A stretch of DNA of 64,000 bases from an uncultured Burkholderiales bacterium (GTDB lineage: Bacteria > Pseudomonadota > Gammaproteobacteria > Burkholderiales > Burkholderiaceae_C). The position numbers and the translations under genes were made by a program. A model generated the notes under the pieces. That model saw only the letters and a list, made by a program, of their open reading frames with translations, had not been told where the DNA came from and did not search any database. The stretch lies in contig CALTTG010000002.1 in assembly GCA_943908475.1 (NCBI GenBank), positions 1 to 64,000 on the forward strand. Direction: 5' to 3'. This document shows positions 40,425 through 48,880 of this stretch, one piece after another; position 1 is the stretch's first letter, and each line of letters starts with the position of its first letter.

Positions 40425-42083
40425 ATGGCGTCGTCTTCGCGTTTTCGACCTTCGTTCTTGCGCACCCCGGTGCGTTCGGTCCTGGCAGGGGGGCTCTGTG
40501 TCGTGCTGTGGGGGCTGGTGGCGCCCGCCGGTCAGGCGCAACCTCAACCCTCGGTGCTGCCGGCCATGGGCGATGTGACCTCCCAGTCGCTCAGCCCCAT
40601 GGCCGAGCGCCGACTGGGCGATCGCATCATGCGCTCGGTGTGGCGTGACCCCTCGGTGGTGGACGATCCCTTGGTGCTCGAGCATGTCCAGCAGCTGTGG
40701 CAGGGCCTGTTGGCCAGCGCCCGTCAGCGTGGCGAGATCACCGATGACCTGAACGACGCCTTCGCCTGGACCCCGTTCTTGGTGCGCGATCGCAGCGTCA
40801 ATGCGTTTGCGCTGCCCGGTGGCTACATCGGCATCCACCATGGCCTGATGGCCGTGACGGCCACGCCCGACGAGCTGGCCTCGGTGCTGGCGCACGAGCT
40901 GTCGCACGTCACGCAGCGTCACATCGCCCGCTTGATGATGCAGGCCAAGCAAAGCTCTTGGGTGAGCATCGCGTCGATGATCTTGGGCGCGGTGGCCATG
41001 AGCCGCAGCCCCGAGGCGGGGCAGGCCATCATCATGGGGGGGCAAGGGGCGGCCACACAGGGGCAGTTGAATTTTTCCCGCGACATGGAGCGGGAGGCCG
41101 ACCGCGTGGGACACGGCATCCTCACCGATGCGGGGCACAACCCGGCCGGCATGGCCCGCATGTTCGAGCTGCTGGCCCGGGCCTCGCGCCTCAACGACGA
41201 CAACAGCTTCCCGTACTTGCGCACCCACCCGTTGACCACCGAGCGCATTGGCGAAGCCCGGGCTCGGCTGGGCCCTGACGATTTGTCGGGGCAGGGCGCT
41301 GGGTTCGGATTAACCGAGCCGGCCAGGGCCCTGGCGGTGCGCCATGCCTTGATGTCGGCACGCTCGAAGGTGTTGATGGACACCCGCAGCGTGGCCCTGA
41401 CGGAGGTGCTGCAACAGGCGCAGGCGGCCTCGCGGGCCAAGGGCGATGCCCAGAGCGTGCTCGCGGCGCACTACGCGGCCCTGGTCGCGGCCGTGGCGCT
41501 CAAAGACCGGGCGCGGGTCGATGTCTGGTCTGCGCAGGTGCAAGAAGATTTGAAGTCGTCGGCGTGGTCGGGCAACTCGGCCCGCGAGGCGGGGCGAATC
41601 TGGCGCTTGACCCACCTGGAAGGTTTGCTCGAAACCGGGCGCGCCGCACAGGCCCTCACGGGGTTTCAAGGCGGCTGGCCGGGGGTGCAGGCGCCCCTGA
41701 AACCCGATGCCCGGCCCGAGGTGGTGCTCAAGGCCCGTGCGGCCCTCAACTTGCCCGACGCCCAACTGCAGCAGCCGGTGGTGGCCGAAGCCACCGCCCA
41801 GTTGCAAACCTTGTTGAGCGTGCGCCCGGCCGATTTGTCGGCCTGGCAATTGCTCGGCGCGCTGTGGAGTCGACAAGGTCAGCCGCTGCGGGCGGTGAGG
41901 GCCGAGGCGGAGGCGGCGGCCATGGCCGGCGACCTCCAGGGGGCGCTGGACCGGGTGCAATCGGTGCGTCGCCGCTACCCCCAGCCGAATGCGGCCGAGT
42001 TGATCGAACTGCAGGTGCTGGAGGCTCGCGCCCGGACTTGGCTGCAGACGCTCAAGGACGATGCCAAAGATGCCCCCACATGA
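40425..42083 (+). CDS. BepA-like M48 family periplasmic metallopeptidase
   Basis: A 552-residue exported protein with a signal peptide (SVLAGGLCVVLWGLVAPAGQAQ). The M48 peptidase domain has the zinc motif HELSH in LAHELSHVTQRHIARLM near residue 155, a membrane-like loop (SIASMILGAVAM), and EREADRVGHGIL with the third ligand. The C-terminal half is helical and TPR-like. This is the layout of BepA/YfgC, which degrades or assembles outer-membrane proteins such as LptD. It is about 65 residues longer than E. coli BepA. The start at 40425 begins MASSSRFRPSF; the GTG two codons upstream is less likely. Confidence 0.9.
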   Translation: MASSSRFRPSFLRTPVRSVLAGGLCVVLWGLVAPAGQAQPQPSVLPAMGDVTSQSLSPMAERRLGDRIMRSVWRDPSVVDDPLVLEHVQQLWQGLLASARQRGEITDDLNDAFAWTPFLVRDRSVNAFALPGGYIGIHHGLMAVTATPDELASVLAHELSHVTQRHIARLMMQAKQSSWVSIASMILGAVAMSRSPEAGQAIIMGGQGAATQGQLNFSRDMEREADRVGHGILTDAGHNPAGMARMFELLARASRLNDDNSFPYLRTHPLTTERIGEARARLGPDDLSGQGAGFGLTEPARALAVRHALMSARSKVLMDTRSVALTEVLQQAQAASRAKGDAQSVLAAHYAALVAAVALKDRARVDVWSAQVQEDLKSSAWSGNSAREAGRIWRLTHLEGLLETGRAAQALTGFQGGWPGVQAPLKPDARPEVVLKARAALNLPDAQLQQPVVAEATAQLQTLLSVRPADLSAWQLLGALWSRQGQPLRAVRAEAEAAAMAGDLQGALDRVQSVRRRYPQPNAAELIELQVLEARARTWLQTLKDDAKDAPT

Positions 42084-42107
42084 CCTCATGAGGGACAGGG
42101 TTGTTAT

Positions 42108-42126
42108 TTAAATAAGAATCATTCGC
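42108..42126 (+). promoter_or_regulatory. Fur box before the haem-utilisation gene
   Basis: A stretch with AAGAATCATT in the middle matches the 19-bp Fur consensus at about 12 of 19 positions and lies 58 bp before the HemS-type gene. The same AAGAATCATT appears in the box before the TonB receptor, so both are probably iron-repressed. Confidence 0.6.
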
Positions 42127-42183
42127 ATTTATGATGGGGCCATGGCGTCACACAGGGTGATGCCCCCACCTCGGAGATGCGCG

Positions 42184-43314
42184 ATGAATGCACTGACCCA
42201 CCCGGCTTCGCTGATCCGCCAATCGTTTGCCTCGTTGTGGTCCAAGGGGTTCCGCGCGGCACACGCGGCAGAAAAGCTGGGGCTGAGTGAAGGGCAGGCC
42301 TGGGCGGCGTTCTCGCCGATGCACGCTGGTCGCATGGATTGGCCCACGTCCAGCCTGGGGGTGCAGCAGGTGACCTGGCTGAAGGCCGACTGGCCGGCAC
42401 TGTTGCAAGGCCTCCAGGGGCTGGGGGCGATGGCGGTGCATGTGCGCAACCGGGCCGTGCATGTGCGATCGGTGTCGGCGTGCCGGCAGGTGAGAACCCC
42501 CGACACCCTGGCCCTGGTTCAGGGTGATGCGTGGGATGCCCGCTGCTTTTGGTCTCGTTGGCATGCCGTGGCGCATGTGTTGAGCACGCGAGATGGCGTG
42601 CCAACGCACAGCGTGCGGGTGTTCGATGCCCACGGGCGGGCCGTGTGCCAGTTCTCGGGGCAAGACGAGGTCGACCATGAGGCTTGGAAAGCGTGGGTGG
42701 CGCAGTGGGCCTGCCCGGTGGCGCGCCCGGTGTTTGCCCCTGCCCCTGCTTCACCCGGGCGTCGACCGCCCGAACGGCCTGCCGATGAGGTGGACTTGTT
42801 GGCCTTGGGCGATGCCTGGGGGCAGTTGGGCCATGCCCGCGAATTGGCGCCCTTGTTGGCGCGTCACCAGGTCGGTCGAGCCCAGGCTTATCGCTTGATG
42901 GAGGGGGTGCACACCCGGCGCACGCCGCTGGTCGCCATCGAGCACCTTTGGCGTCTGGCCAGCGAAATTGGATCGCCCTGGTCCTTGTATGCCGGCAACG
43001 CCGGTGCGGCCCTGGTGGTCCGGGCGGCCGCCGGGCGGGTGTCGCGTGACGCAGGGGTATTGACGTTCGCCGGGGGCACCTCGTCGGTGCGCGTGCGGAT
43101 GGACCCGTTGGCCGAGAGCTGGATGGTGACCCTGCCGGGCGCTCAAGGGGCCGTGCATCGGCTCGAACTGTTCGATGAGCAGGGGGGCTTGATCTTGGGC
43201 GTCGAGGGGCAACGTGCGCCGGGGCAGCCGGAATCGCCCGCATGGCGATTGCTGTTGTTGAGCTTGTCGGTGGGCGGAAAGATGTGCGCAGGGCGTTGCT
43301 CGGCGCGTGAATGA
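42184..43314 (+). CDS. HemS/HmuS-type haem-utilisation protein
   Basis: A 376-residue two-domain protein of the HemS/ChuS family, in which the halves are structural repeats that bind and degrade or traffic haem in the cytoplasm. The N-terminal half (SLWSKGFRAAHAAEKLGLSE, ALGA-type MAVHVRNRAVH, SRWHAVAHVLS, RVFDAHGRAVCQF) and C-terminal half (VGRAQAYRLMEGVHTRRTP, VRMDPLAESWMVTLPGAQG, LFDEQGGLILGVEG) are recognisable. ATG at 42184 has GGAG seven bases upstream. No haem receptor or hmuTUV transporter gene is beside it, so it looks like an orphan. A terminator follows. Confidence 0.75.
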   Translation: MNALTHPASLIRQSFASLWSKGFRAAHAAEKLGLSEGQAWAAFSPMHAGRMDWPTSSLGVQQVTWLKADWPALLQGLQGLGAMAVHVRNRAVHVRSVSACRQVRTPDTLALVQGDAWDARCFWSRWHAVAHVLSTRDGVPTHSVRVFDAHGRAVCQFSGQDEVDHEAWKAWVAQWACPVARPVFAPAPASPGRRPPERPADEVDLLALGDAWGQLGHARELAPLLARHQVGRAQAYRLMEGVHTRRTPLVAIEHLWRLASEIGSPWSLYAGNAGAALVVRAAAGRVSRDAGVLTFAGGTSSVRVRMDPLAESWMVTLPGAQGAVHRLELFDEQGGLILGVEGQRAPGQPESPAWRLLLLSLSVGGKMCAGRCSARE

Positions 43315-43354
43315 GGTTTCGTGTTGGCAACGTCGTGGGGGACGAAGCCTTGGG

Positions 43355-43390
43355 CCGCCAGCTTGTTTCGGCAACTGGCGGTCTTTTTTT
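43355..43390 (+). terminator. Rho-independent terminator after the haem-utilisation gene
   Basis: CCGCCAG/CTGGCGG stem with a 13-base loop followed by TC and seven T residues. Confidence 0.85.
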
Positions 43391-43435
43391 GCACGCCAAT
43401 TCCCTCATGTCGTGCAGGCCTTTCCTGGGCTGCTT

Positions 43436-43441
43436 TACAAT
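43436..43441 (+). promoter_or_regulatory. -10 element for the riboswitch transcript
   Basis: TACAAT lies 8 bp before the riboswitch P1 stem. The -35 region is weak (TGCAGG at 43413-43418). The position fits transcription starting at or just before the aptamer. Confidence 0.5.
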
Positions 43442-43449
43442 GTCAAGGT

Positions 43450-43580
43450 CCGAAAGGGGAGTAGCACGCAGCCCTCGTGGTTGTGATGAAGCCTCGTCAG
43501 CACGGTGAATTGGTCATGCCAGTTCGCCCGGGGCCCATGCAAGACACACCACCCCCCGTTTTTTGAGCAAGACCTTTCGG
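43450..43580 (+). ncRNA. yybP-ykoY manganese riboswitch
   Basis: P1 is CCGAAAGG (43450-43457) pairing with CCTTTCGG (43573-43580). Immediately inside are the conserved GGGGAGUAGC at the 5' side and GAGCAAGACC at the 3' side, and between them a CGTCAGCACGGTG segment and GCCCGGGGCCC, which together are the hallmark of the yybP-ykoY class. These aptamers bind Mn2+ and control manganese exporters and related membrane proteins such as the TerC/Alx-type gene downstream. The start codon is 58 bp after P1. Whether control is at transcription or translation was not determined. Confidence 0.9.
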
Positions 43581-43638
43581 CGCCTCAGGTCCGCAGCATG
43601 TCGCTGCGGCATGTTCGTTCATCCCTTGGAGAACCCTC

Positions 43639-44601
43639 ATGAGCACCATGGCGCCGCAATGGCTCTGGTTTGTCTTTGTCGCTTTCGTTCTGGCCGCCCT
43701 CTTTGTGGACTTTGTGGTCCTCAAGAAACAAGGCTCCCACGAAGTTTCGGTCCCTGAAGCCATCCGGTGGTCGGCCATTTGGGTCGCACTGAGCTTCGCA
43801 TTCAATGGTTTGCTCTGGTGGGCGTTCGCTCAGGAACAGGGCACGGCCGTGGCCAACACCAAGGCCATTGAGTTCCTCACCGGCTACCTCATCGAAAAAT
43901 CACTCGCGGTCGACAACATTTTTGTCTTCCTGATGATCTTCACCTACTTCGCAGTGCCGCCGGCCTATCAGAAGCGGGTGCTGATGATCGGCATCATCGG
44001 TGCCATCGTGTTGCGCACGGTGATGATCTTGATTGGCGGCTGGCTGATCTCTCAGTTTCACTGGATCCTCTACGTGTTCGGGGCCTTCCTGTTCTTCACC
44101 GGCGTGAAGATGTGGTGGGCGGCTGACAAGGAATCTGACCTGGAAGACAACCCGGCCCTCAAGCTGTTGCGCAAGGTGTTGCCCGTCAGCAAGCACTTCG
44201 ACGGCGAGAAGTTCTGGACGATGCAAAACGGCGTGAAGATCGCCACGCCCTTGCTGCTGGTGGTCGCCCTGGTGGGCTTCACCGACGTGATCTTCGCGGT
44301 GGACTCCATCCCAGCGATTTACGCCATCACCTCTGACCCGTTCATTGTGTTGACGTCGAACATCTTCGCCATCTTGGGTCTGCGTGCGATGTACTTCCTG
44401 CTGGCCGCCATGGCGGCCAAGTTCCACCTGCTGAGCTATGGCCTGGCGATCATCCTGGTGTTCATCGGCGCCAAGATGATGCTGATCGACATCTACAAGA
44501 TCCCGGTGCTGGCGTCGCTGGGCGTGGTGATTGGCATCCTGGCCATCACCATGATCTGGAGCGTCAAGACCGCGCCGAAGATCGAGCGCAACGCCGGCTG
44601 A
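43639..44601 (+). CDS. TerC/Alx family membrane protein
   Basis: A 320-residue integral membrane protein with about nine hydrophobic segments. TerC signature stretches are SLAVDNIFVFLMIFTYF and GFTDVIFAVDSIPAIYAITS, with conserved acidic residues inside membrane segments. Family members such as Alx export manganese or act during insertion and metallation of secreted metalloproteins. GGAG is upstream of the ATG. A manganese riboswitch precedes it, which supports a role in Mn homeostasis. A terminator follows. Confidence 0.92.
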   Translation: MSTMAPQWLWFVFVAFVLAALFVDFVVLKKQGSHEVSVPEAIRWSAIWVALSFAFNGLLWWAFAQEQGTAVANTKAIEFLTGYLIEKSLAVDNIFVFLMIFTYFAVPPAYQKRVLMIGIIGAIVLRTVMILIGGWLISQFHWILYVFGAFLFFTGVKMWWAADKESDLEDNPALKLLRKVLPVSKHFDGEKFWTMQNGVKIATPLLLVVALVGFTDVIFAVDSIPAIYAITSDPFIVLTSNIFAILGLRAMYFLLAAMAAKFHLLSYGLAIILVFIGAKMMLIDIYKIPVLASLGVVIGILAITMIWSVKTAPKIERNAG

Positions 44602-44656
44602 CCCCGGCATCGTCAGAGGGCGGGGGCCCTTTGACGCGACCTTTCCCCGCCCATCA

Positions 44657-44685
44657 GGCCACCGGCTCACCCCGGTGGCCTTTTT
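44657..44685 (+). terminator. Rho-independent terminator after the TerC gene
   Basis: GGCCACCGG-CTCACC-CCGGTGGCC, a 9-bp stem, followed by five T residues. Confidence 0.92.
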
Positions 44686-44718
44686 CGTTGGCGCCGCATC
44701 GACACAGTTCTTGATAAT

Positions 44719-44737
44719 GTTATTAAGAATCATTATC
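44719..44737 (+). promoter_or_regulatory. Fur box before the TonB-dependent receptor
   Basis: This 19-mer matches the classical Fur consensus at 15 of 19 positions by direct comparison, including an exact AATCATTATC half. It is about 70 bp upstream of the receptor start, as expected for Fe-Fur repression. Confidence 0.85.
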
Positions 44738-44808
44738 ATTACGGAAGTTGTGTGAAGCAACGCACGTTCCTTCACCGTCCGTTTTGTGTTCCATCGATCG
44801 GAGTTTTC

Positions 44809-47025
44809 ATGTCTTCTCGCCGTCAACGTGCCCGTCGTGCGCGTTCTGCTTCTCCTGTCTTGCCCCTGGGCGCCATGGCCGCAGGTCTGGGCTTGTCTTT
44901 GCTGGGGACGCCCGTGGTGGCCCAGCAAGCCGAGGTGCCCGCCACCAGTCAACAAAGCCTGCCGGCCGTGACGGTCAAGGCCCAGCGTGATCCGTCGCCC
45001 GAGGCCAAGAAAACGTACCAAGCCACCACCAGCCGCATCGGCAAGGGCAACCAGGCCATTCGCGACATCCCGCAGTCGATGACCGTGATGACCGAAAAGC
45101 TCATGGACGACCGCAACCTGGACGATTTCCGCGACATCCTGCGCGCCACCGCTGGCGTGACCTTCCTGGCGGGTGAAACGGGTGAGGAAGACGTGCGCTT
45201 GCGCGGCTTCTCGCTGACGCAGGCCGGTGACGTGTACGTCGATGGCATCCGCGACGCCTCGCTGTACGAGCGTGACACCTTCAACAACGACCGCGTGGAA
45301 GTGCTCAAGGGCTCCGCGTCGATGCTGTTTGGGCGGGGCTCCACCGGTGGCGTGGTCAACCAGGTCAGCAAGCAGCCCTTCTTGATGACCCAGCACGATG
45401 TGGAAGTCACCGTGGGCACGGCCGACAAAAAGCGCGTGACCGGCGACTTCAACTTCAAGACGGGTGACTCTGCCGCCTTCCGCCTGAACGTGATGGCCGA
45501 AGACACGGCCAACGAAGGCGCTCGCGTGCTCAAGAACGGCGTGGCCCCCACCTTCCGCTGGGGCATTGGCACGGGTGACGAATTCAGCATCGGGTTCTAC
45601 GCGCTGAGCTACGACAACCGTCCCAACTACAACCACCCGTGGTTCCTGGTCAATGGCGAGATCGTGCCCAAGCTCGATGCCGACGCGTACTACGGCCTGG
45701 ACAGCGACTACAACCAAGGGGCGGCCCACTACGGCACCCTGGGACACGTGCACCGCTTTGGCGATGGCGCTGAGCTCAAAACCACCTTGCGCTCGGGCCG
45801 CTACGAGCGCGACATCTGGGCCTCGGTGATTCGGTACGGCACCACCAACGGTGCCACGACCACCCTGGGCAACCTCAGTGACAGCACCCTGCTCACGCGA
45901 TCTGCCAAAGGCCGCCGCTCGATCACCGACAGCACCAGCCTGCAAAGCGATTACACCGACAAGGTCACGGCCTGGGGCATGCGGCACCACCTGACCGCCG
46001 GGCTGGACCTCCAGTACGACGAAGCCTTGCGCGCCAACAACTTCGCAGGCTCTGGCGCGCGGCCGACCACGACCGTGGGCACCCCGAACGATGGGGCGAC
46101 CATTGCCGACACCCGGGGCGCCACGCCCTACAACAGCTTCAACGCACGCTCGGCATCGGCCTACGCGCAGAACATGGTGGAGCTGACGCCGGAGTTCAAG
46201 TTGATCGTTGGCCTGCGCCACGACAACTTCAACGCCTCGTACCAGACCGCGACCAACACCAGCTTCAGCCGCCACGACAAGCTGTGGAGCCGCCGCTTCG
46301 GGGCCTTGTTCCAGCCCAATGAATGGGCGTCGTACCACGCCTCGTTTGGCACCTCGTACAACACCTCGGGCGACACCTATCAATTCACGCCGGGGGCACC
46401 TTCGGGCCGTGTGGCCAACACCCCGCCCGAAAAGAGCCGCAACGTTGAACTGGGTGGAAAATTCGACCTGCTGGGCGGCCTGATGAACCTGGGCGTCTCG
46501 CTGTTCCACACCGAGAAATACCACGAGCGCAACACCGACCCCGACTCGGCCGCGCAAATGGAGTTGCTCTCGGGCAAGCGCCATGCCGCAGGCGTGGACA
46601 TCGATGTGGCGGGTCGCATCAGCAGCAACTGGGATGCCTTCGTCTCGTGGACCTGGATCCCCGAGGCCCGCATCGACGAAAGCAATGTCACCACAGGCAA
46701 CTCGCCTCGCAAGGGTGACCGACCGGGCTTGACGCCCAAGCACAGTGGCAGCGTCTGGACGACCTACCGCCTGTCGCCCGAATGGCGCGTGGGTGGGGGG
46801 CTGACCCACCGCAGCGATCAGACGCCGTTGACCTCACGCGTCGTCACCGCGCGGGGCTTCACCACGGTGGACCTGATGGGCGAGTACCTCCTCAGCGAGC
46901 GTTACTCGGTCAAGCTCAACGTGAAGAACGCGACCAACAAGTTGTATGCTGATTCGCTCTACACCGGCTTTTACGCCCCAGGCGCAGCCCGCTCGGCCGA
47001 GCTGACCTTCAAGGCCCGCTTCTGA
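44809..47025 (+). CDS. TonB-dependent catecholate siderophore receptor (Fiu-like)
   Basis: A 738-residue outer-membrane receptor. After a basic signal peptide ending near VVAQQAE comes the plug domain: AIRDIPQSMTVMTEKLMDDR, DILRATAGVTF, DVRLRGFSL, VEVLKGSASMLFGRGSTGGV. The 22-strand barrel ends SAELTFKARF with the terminal Phe. These features and the neighbouring piuC gene fit the Fiu/FhuE catecholate group rather than a vitamin B12 receptor. ATG at 44809 has CGGAG upstream; a GTG at 44752 would lack a ribosome-binding site. Expression is probably Fur-controlled. Uptake needs TonB-ExbBD, which is not in the window. Confidence 0.93.
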   Translation: MSSRRQRARRARSASPVLPLGAMAAGLGLSLLGTPVVAQQAEVPATSQQSLPAVTVKAQRDPSPEAKKTYQATTSRIGKGNQAIRDIPQSMTVMTEKLMDDRNLDDFRDILRATAGVTFLAGETGEEDVRLRGFSLTQAGDVYVDGIRDASLYERDTFNNDRVEVLKGSASMLFGRGSTGGVVNQVSKQPFLMTQHDVEVTVGTADKKRVTGDFNFKTGDSAAFRLNVMAEDTANEGARVLKNGVAPTFRWGIGTGDEFSIGFYALSYDNRPNYNHPWFLVNGEIVPKLDADAYYGLDSDYNQGAAHYGTLGHVHRFGDGAELKTTLRSGRYERDIWASVIRYGTTNGATTTLGNLSDSTLLTRSAKGRRSITDSTSLQSDYTDKVTAWGMRHHLTAGLDLQYDEALRANNFAGSGARPTTTVGTPNDGATIADTRGATPYNSFNARSASAYAQNMVELTPEFKLIVGLRHDNFNASYQTATNTSFSRHDKLWSRRFGALFQPNEWASYHASFGTSYNTSGDTYQFTPGAPSGRVANTPPEKSRNVELGGKFDLLGGLMNLGVSLFHTEKYHERNTDPDSAAQMELLSGKRHAAGVDIDVAGRISSNWDAFVSWTWIPEARIDESNVTTGNSPRKGDRPGLTPKHSGSVWTTYRLSPEWRVGGGLTHRSDQTPLTSRVVTARGFTTVDLMGEYLLSERYSVKLNVKNATNKLYADSLYTGFYAPGAARSAELTFKARF

Positions 47026-47073
47026 TCGCTTGCCCCTTGACCTGACACGGCCCCGACCACCGAGCCCGCCACC

Positions 47074-47757
47074 ATGCTGCTGCACATTCCCTCTGTTCTC
47101 ACGCCCGACGAGCTGCGCACCGTGCGCGCCACCATCGATGCGGGTGAGTGGCGGGATGGGCGGCGCACGGCGGGCGGTCAGGCCATGCAGGTCAAGAACA
47201 ACGAGCAGCTGTCGCAAGACAGCGAAGGCGCGCGGGCGATGCAATCCCTCATCACGCGCGCCCTGAACCGCAGCGCCCTGTTTTTCTCGGCGGCGTTGCC
47301 GCGCAAGCTGTATCCGCCCCTGTTCAACCGATATGGGGGGGACAGCAACCATTACGGCAACCACGTCGATGGCGCCGTCATGCACGTGCCGGGCTCCGCC
47401 GAGCGGGTGCGCAGTGATGTGAGCTGCACGGTTTTTTTGTCGGACCCCGATGAGTACGAAGGGGGCGAGTTGGTGATCGAAGACACCTACGGCAGCCCCC
47501 GCATCAAGTTGCCTGCGGGCGACATGGTGATCTACCCCAGCACCAGCGTGCACCGCGTCGAGCCGGTCACCCGGGGCACCCGGGTGGCGAGTTTCTTTTG
47601 GGTGGAGAGCATGGTGCGCAGCGACGAGCAGCGCCGAGTGCTGTTCGACCTCGACATGAGCTTGGTGGGGCTGCGCGAGCGGCTGGGTGAAGACCCGGCC
47701 TGTGTGCGCTTGACCGGCACGTACCACAACCTGCTGCGCATGTGGGCACAGGCATGA
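47074..47757 (+). CDS. piuC: PKHD-type Fe(II)/2-oxoglutarate dioxygenase PiuC (YbiX)
   Basis: A 227-residue Fe2+ and 2-oxoglutarate dependent oxygenase. The iron ligands are His97 and Asp99 in NHVDGAVM and His160 in TSVHRVEP; Arg170 is well placed for 2-oxoglutarate. E. coli YbiX and Pseudomonas PiuC are encoded beside the receptors Fiu and PiuA, exactly as here, and are iron-regulated. The substrate is unknown, possibly a siderophore or receptor-related compound. Its stop overlaps the start of the following flavoenzyme gene (ATGA). Confidence 0.95.
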   Translation: MLLHIPSVLTPDELRTVRATIDAGEWRDGRRTAGGQAMQVKNNEQLSQDSEGARAMQSLITRALNRSALFFSAALPRKLYPPLFNRYGGDSNHYGNHVDGAVMHVPGSAERVRSDVSCTVFLSDPDEYEGGELVIEDTYGSPRIKLPAGDMVIYPSTSVHRVEPVTRGTRVASFFWVESMVRSDEQRRVLFDLDMSLVGLRERLGEDPACVRLTGTYHNLLRMWAQA

Positions 47758-48869
47758 GTGCGCAGGTGCCCCGTGGCGTGCCGCCCGATGTGGTCAGCCT
47801 GCGGGACCACGAGCGCCATGCCCAAGCGCGATTGGACCCGGCGGCGTGGGCCTACCTGCAGGGGGGCGCAGCAGATGGGCTCACCGTGGAAGCCAACCTG
47901 CGCGCCTGGACACAGTGGCCCTTGAGGCCCCGGGTGCTGCGCGACCTCCGCGAGGGCCACACGCGGGTGGAGCGCCCCGGCCTGAGCCTGCTGCATCCCA
48001 TCATGGTGGCGCCCACCGCCGCCCATCGCTTGTTCCATCCAGACGGTGAAATCGCCACGGCCTTGGCCGCTGCGGCACAGGGCGCTGGCCTGGTGCTCAG
48101 CGCCCAGGCCAGCCTGCCCATGGACCAGGTGGCGCACTGCGTGCTGCCCGAGTCAGGGCGTGGCCCCCTGTGGTTTCAGCTTTACGTTCTGGCCGACCGC
48201 GCACAGACCTTGCAACTGGTTCAGCGCGCCGAGCAGTCGGGCTTTGAGGCCCTGGTGCTCACGGTGGACGCGCCCGTGAATGGCGCCCGAGACCACGAGC
48301 GGCGTGCTGGCTTTCGCCTGCCTGCAGGCATCGAGGCGGTGAACCTGCAAGGCTTGCAGATGCCGGCCCCCCGTGCCCACGAACCCGGTTTGTGCCAAGG
48401 CTTGATGGCCCAGGCGCCCACTTGGGACGATGTCCGCTGGCTGATGTCAGTCACGTCTTTGCCGGTTTGGCTCAAAGGCGTCACCCATCCCGACGATGCA
48501 CGCATCGCGCAGCAGCTCGGTGTGGCCGGTGTGGTGGTGTCCAACCATGGGGGACGGGTGCTCGACACCATGCCTGCCACGGCCGAGGTCTTGCCCGACC
48601 TTCGGGCGGCCGTGGGCCCCGAATGGCCCCTCATCGTCGACGGCGGCATTCGCCGGGGCACCGACGTGCTCAAGGCCCTGGCCCTGGGGGCCGATGCCGT
48701 GATGATCGGGCGCCCCGTGCTGCATGGCCTGGCCACCGCAGGCGCGCTGGGGGTGGCCCACGTCATTCGCCTGTTGCGCGATGAATTCGAAATCGCGTTG
48801 GCTTTGACGGGGTGCGCCTCCCCCGCCGATGTGACGCCTGCGGTCTTGGGGCAGCGAGCCCCATCGTGA
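47754..48869 (+). CDS. FMN-dependent alpha-hydroxy-acid oxidase/dehydrogenase
   Basis: A 371-residue TIM-barrel flavoenzyme of the lactate/glycolate oxidase family. Motifs: HPIMVAPTAAHRLFHPDGE near the N-terminus, FQLYVLADR, LVLTVDAPVNGARDHERR, WLKGV, and the active-site SNHGGRVLDTMPAT with the catalytic His, then IVDGGIRRGTDVLKALALGA. It oxidises an L-2-hydroxy acid; the exact substrate is unknown. The start at 47754 overlaps the piuC stop, so it is likely co-translated in the iron-responsive operon. It converges on the OYE-type gene 11 bp away. Confidence 0.92.
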   Translation: MSAQVPRGVPPDVVSLRDHERHAQARLDPAAWAYLQGGAADGLTVEANLRAWTQWPLRPRVLRDLREGHTRVERPGLSLLHPIMVAPTAAHRLFHPDGEIATALAAAAQGAGLVLSAQASLPMDQVAHCVLPESGRGPLWFQLYVLADRAQTLQLVQRAEQSGFEALVLTVDAPVNGARDHERRAGFRLPAGIEAVNLQGLQMPAPRAHEPGLCQGLMAQAPTWDDVRWLMSVTSLPVWLKGVTHPDDARIAQQLGVAGVVVSNHGGRVLDTMPATAEVLPDLRAAVGPEWPLIVDGGIRRGTDVLKALALGADAVMIGRPVLHGLATAGALGVAHVIRLLRDEFEIALALTGCASPADVTPAVLGQRAPS

Positions 48870-48880
48870 ACTGGTGAGCG

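Noticed and set aside
44752..44808. Earlier GTG start for the TonB-dependent receptor
   Set aside because: No ribosome-binding site and it would place the signal peptide internally; CGGAG supports ATG 44809.
43900..46809. 969-codon open frame on the minus strand opposite the TerC and TonB-receptor genes
   Set aside because: It runs across two well-supported plus-strand genes and their intergenic terminator and Fur box. Its product is rich in His, Gly, Arg and Val with no domain, as expected of a shadow frame in GC-rich DNA.
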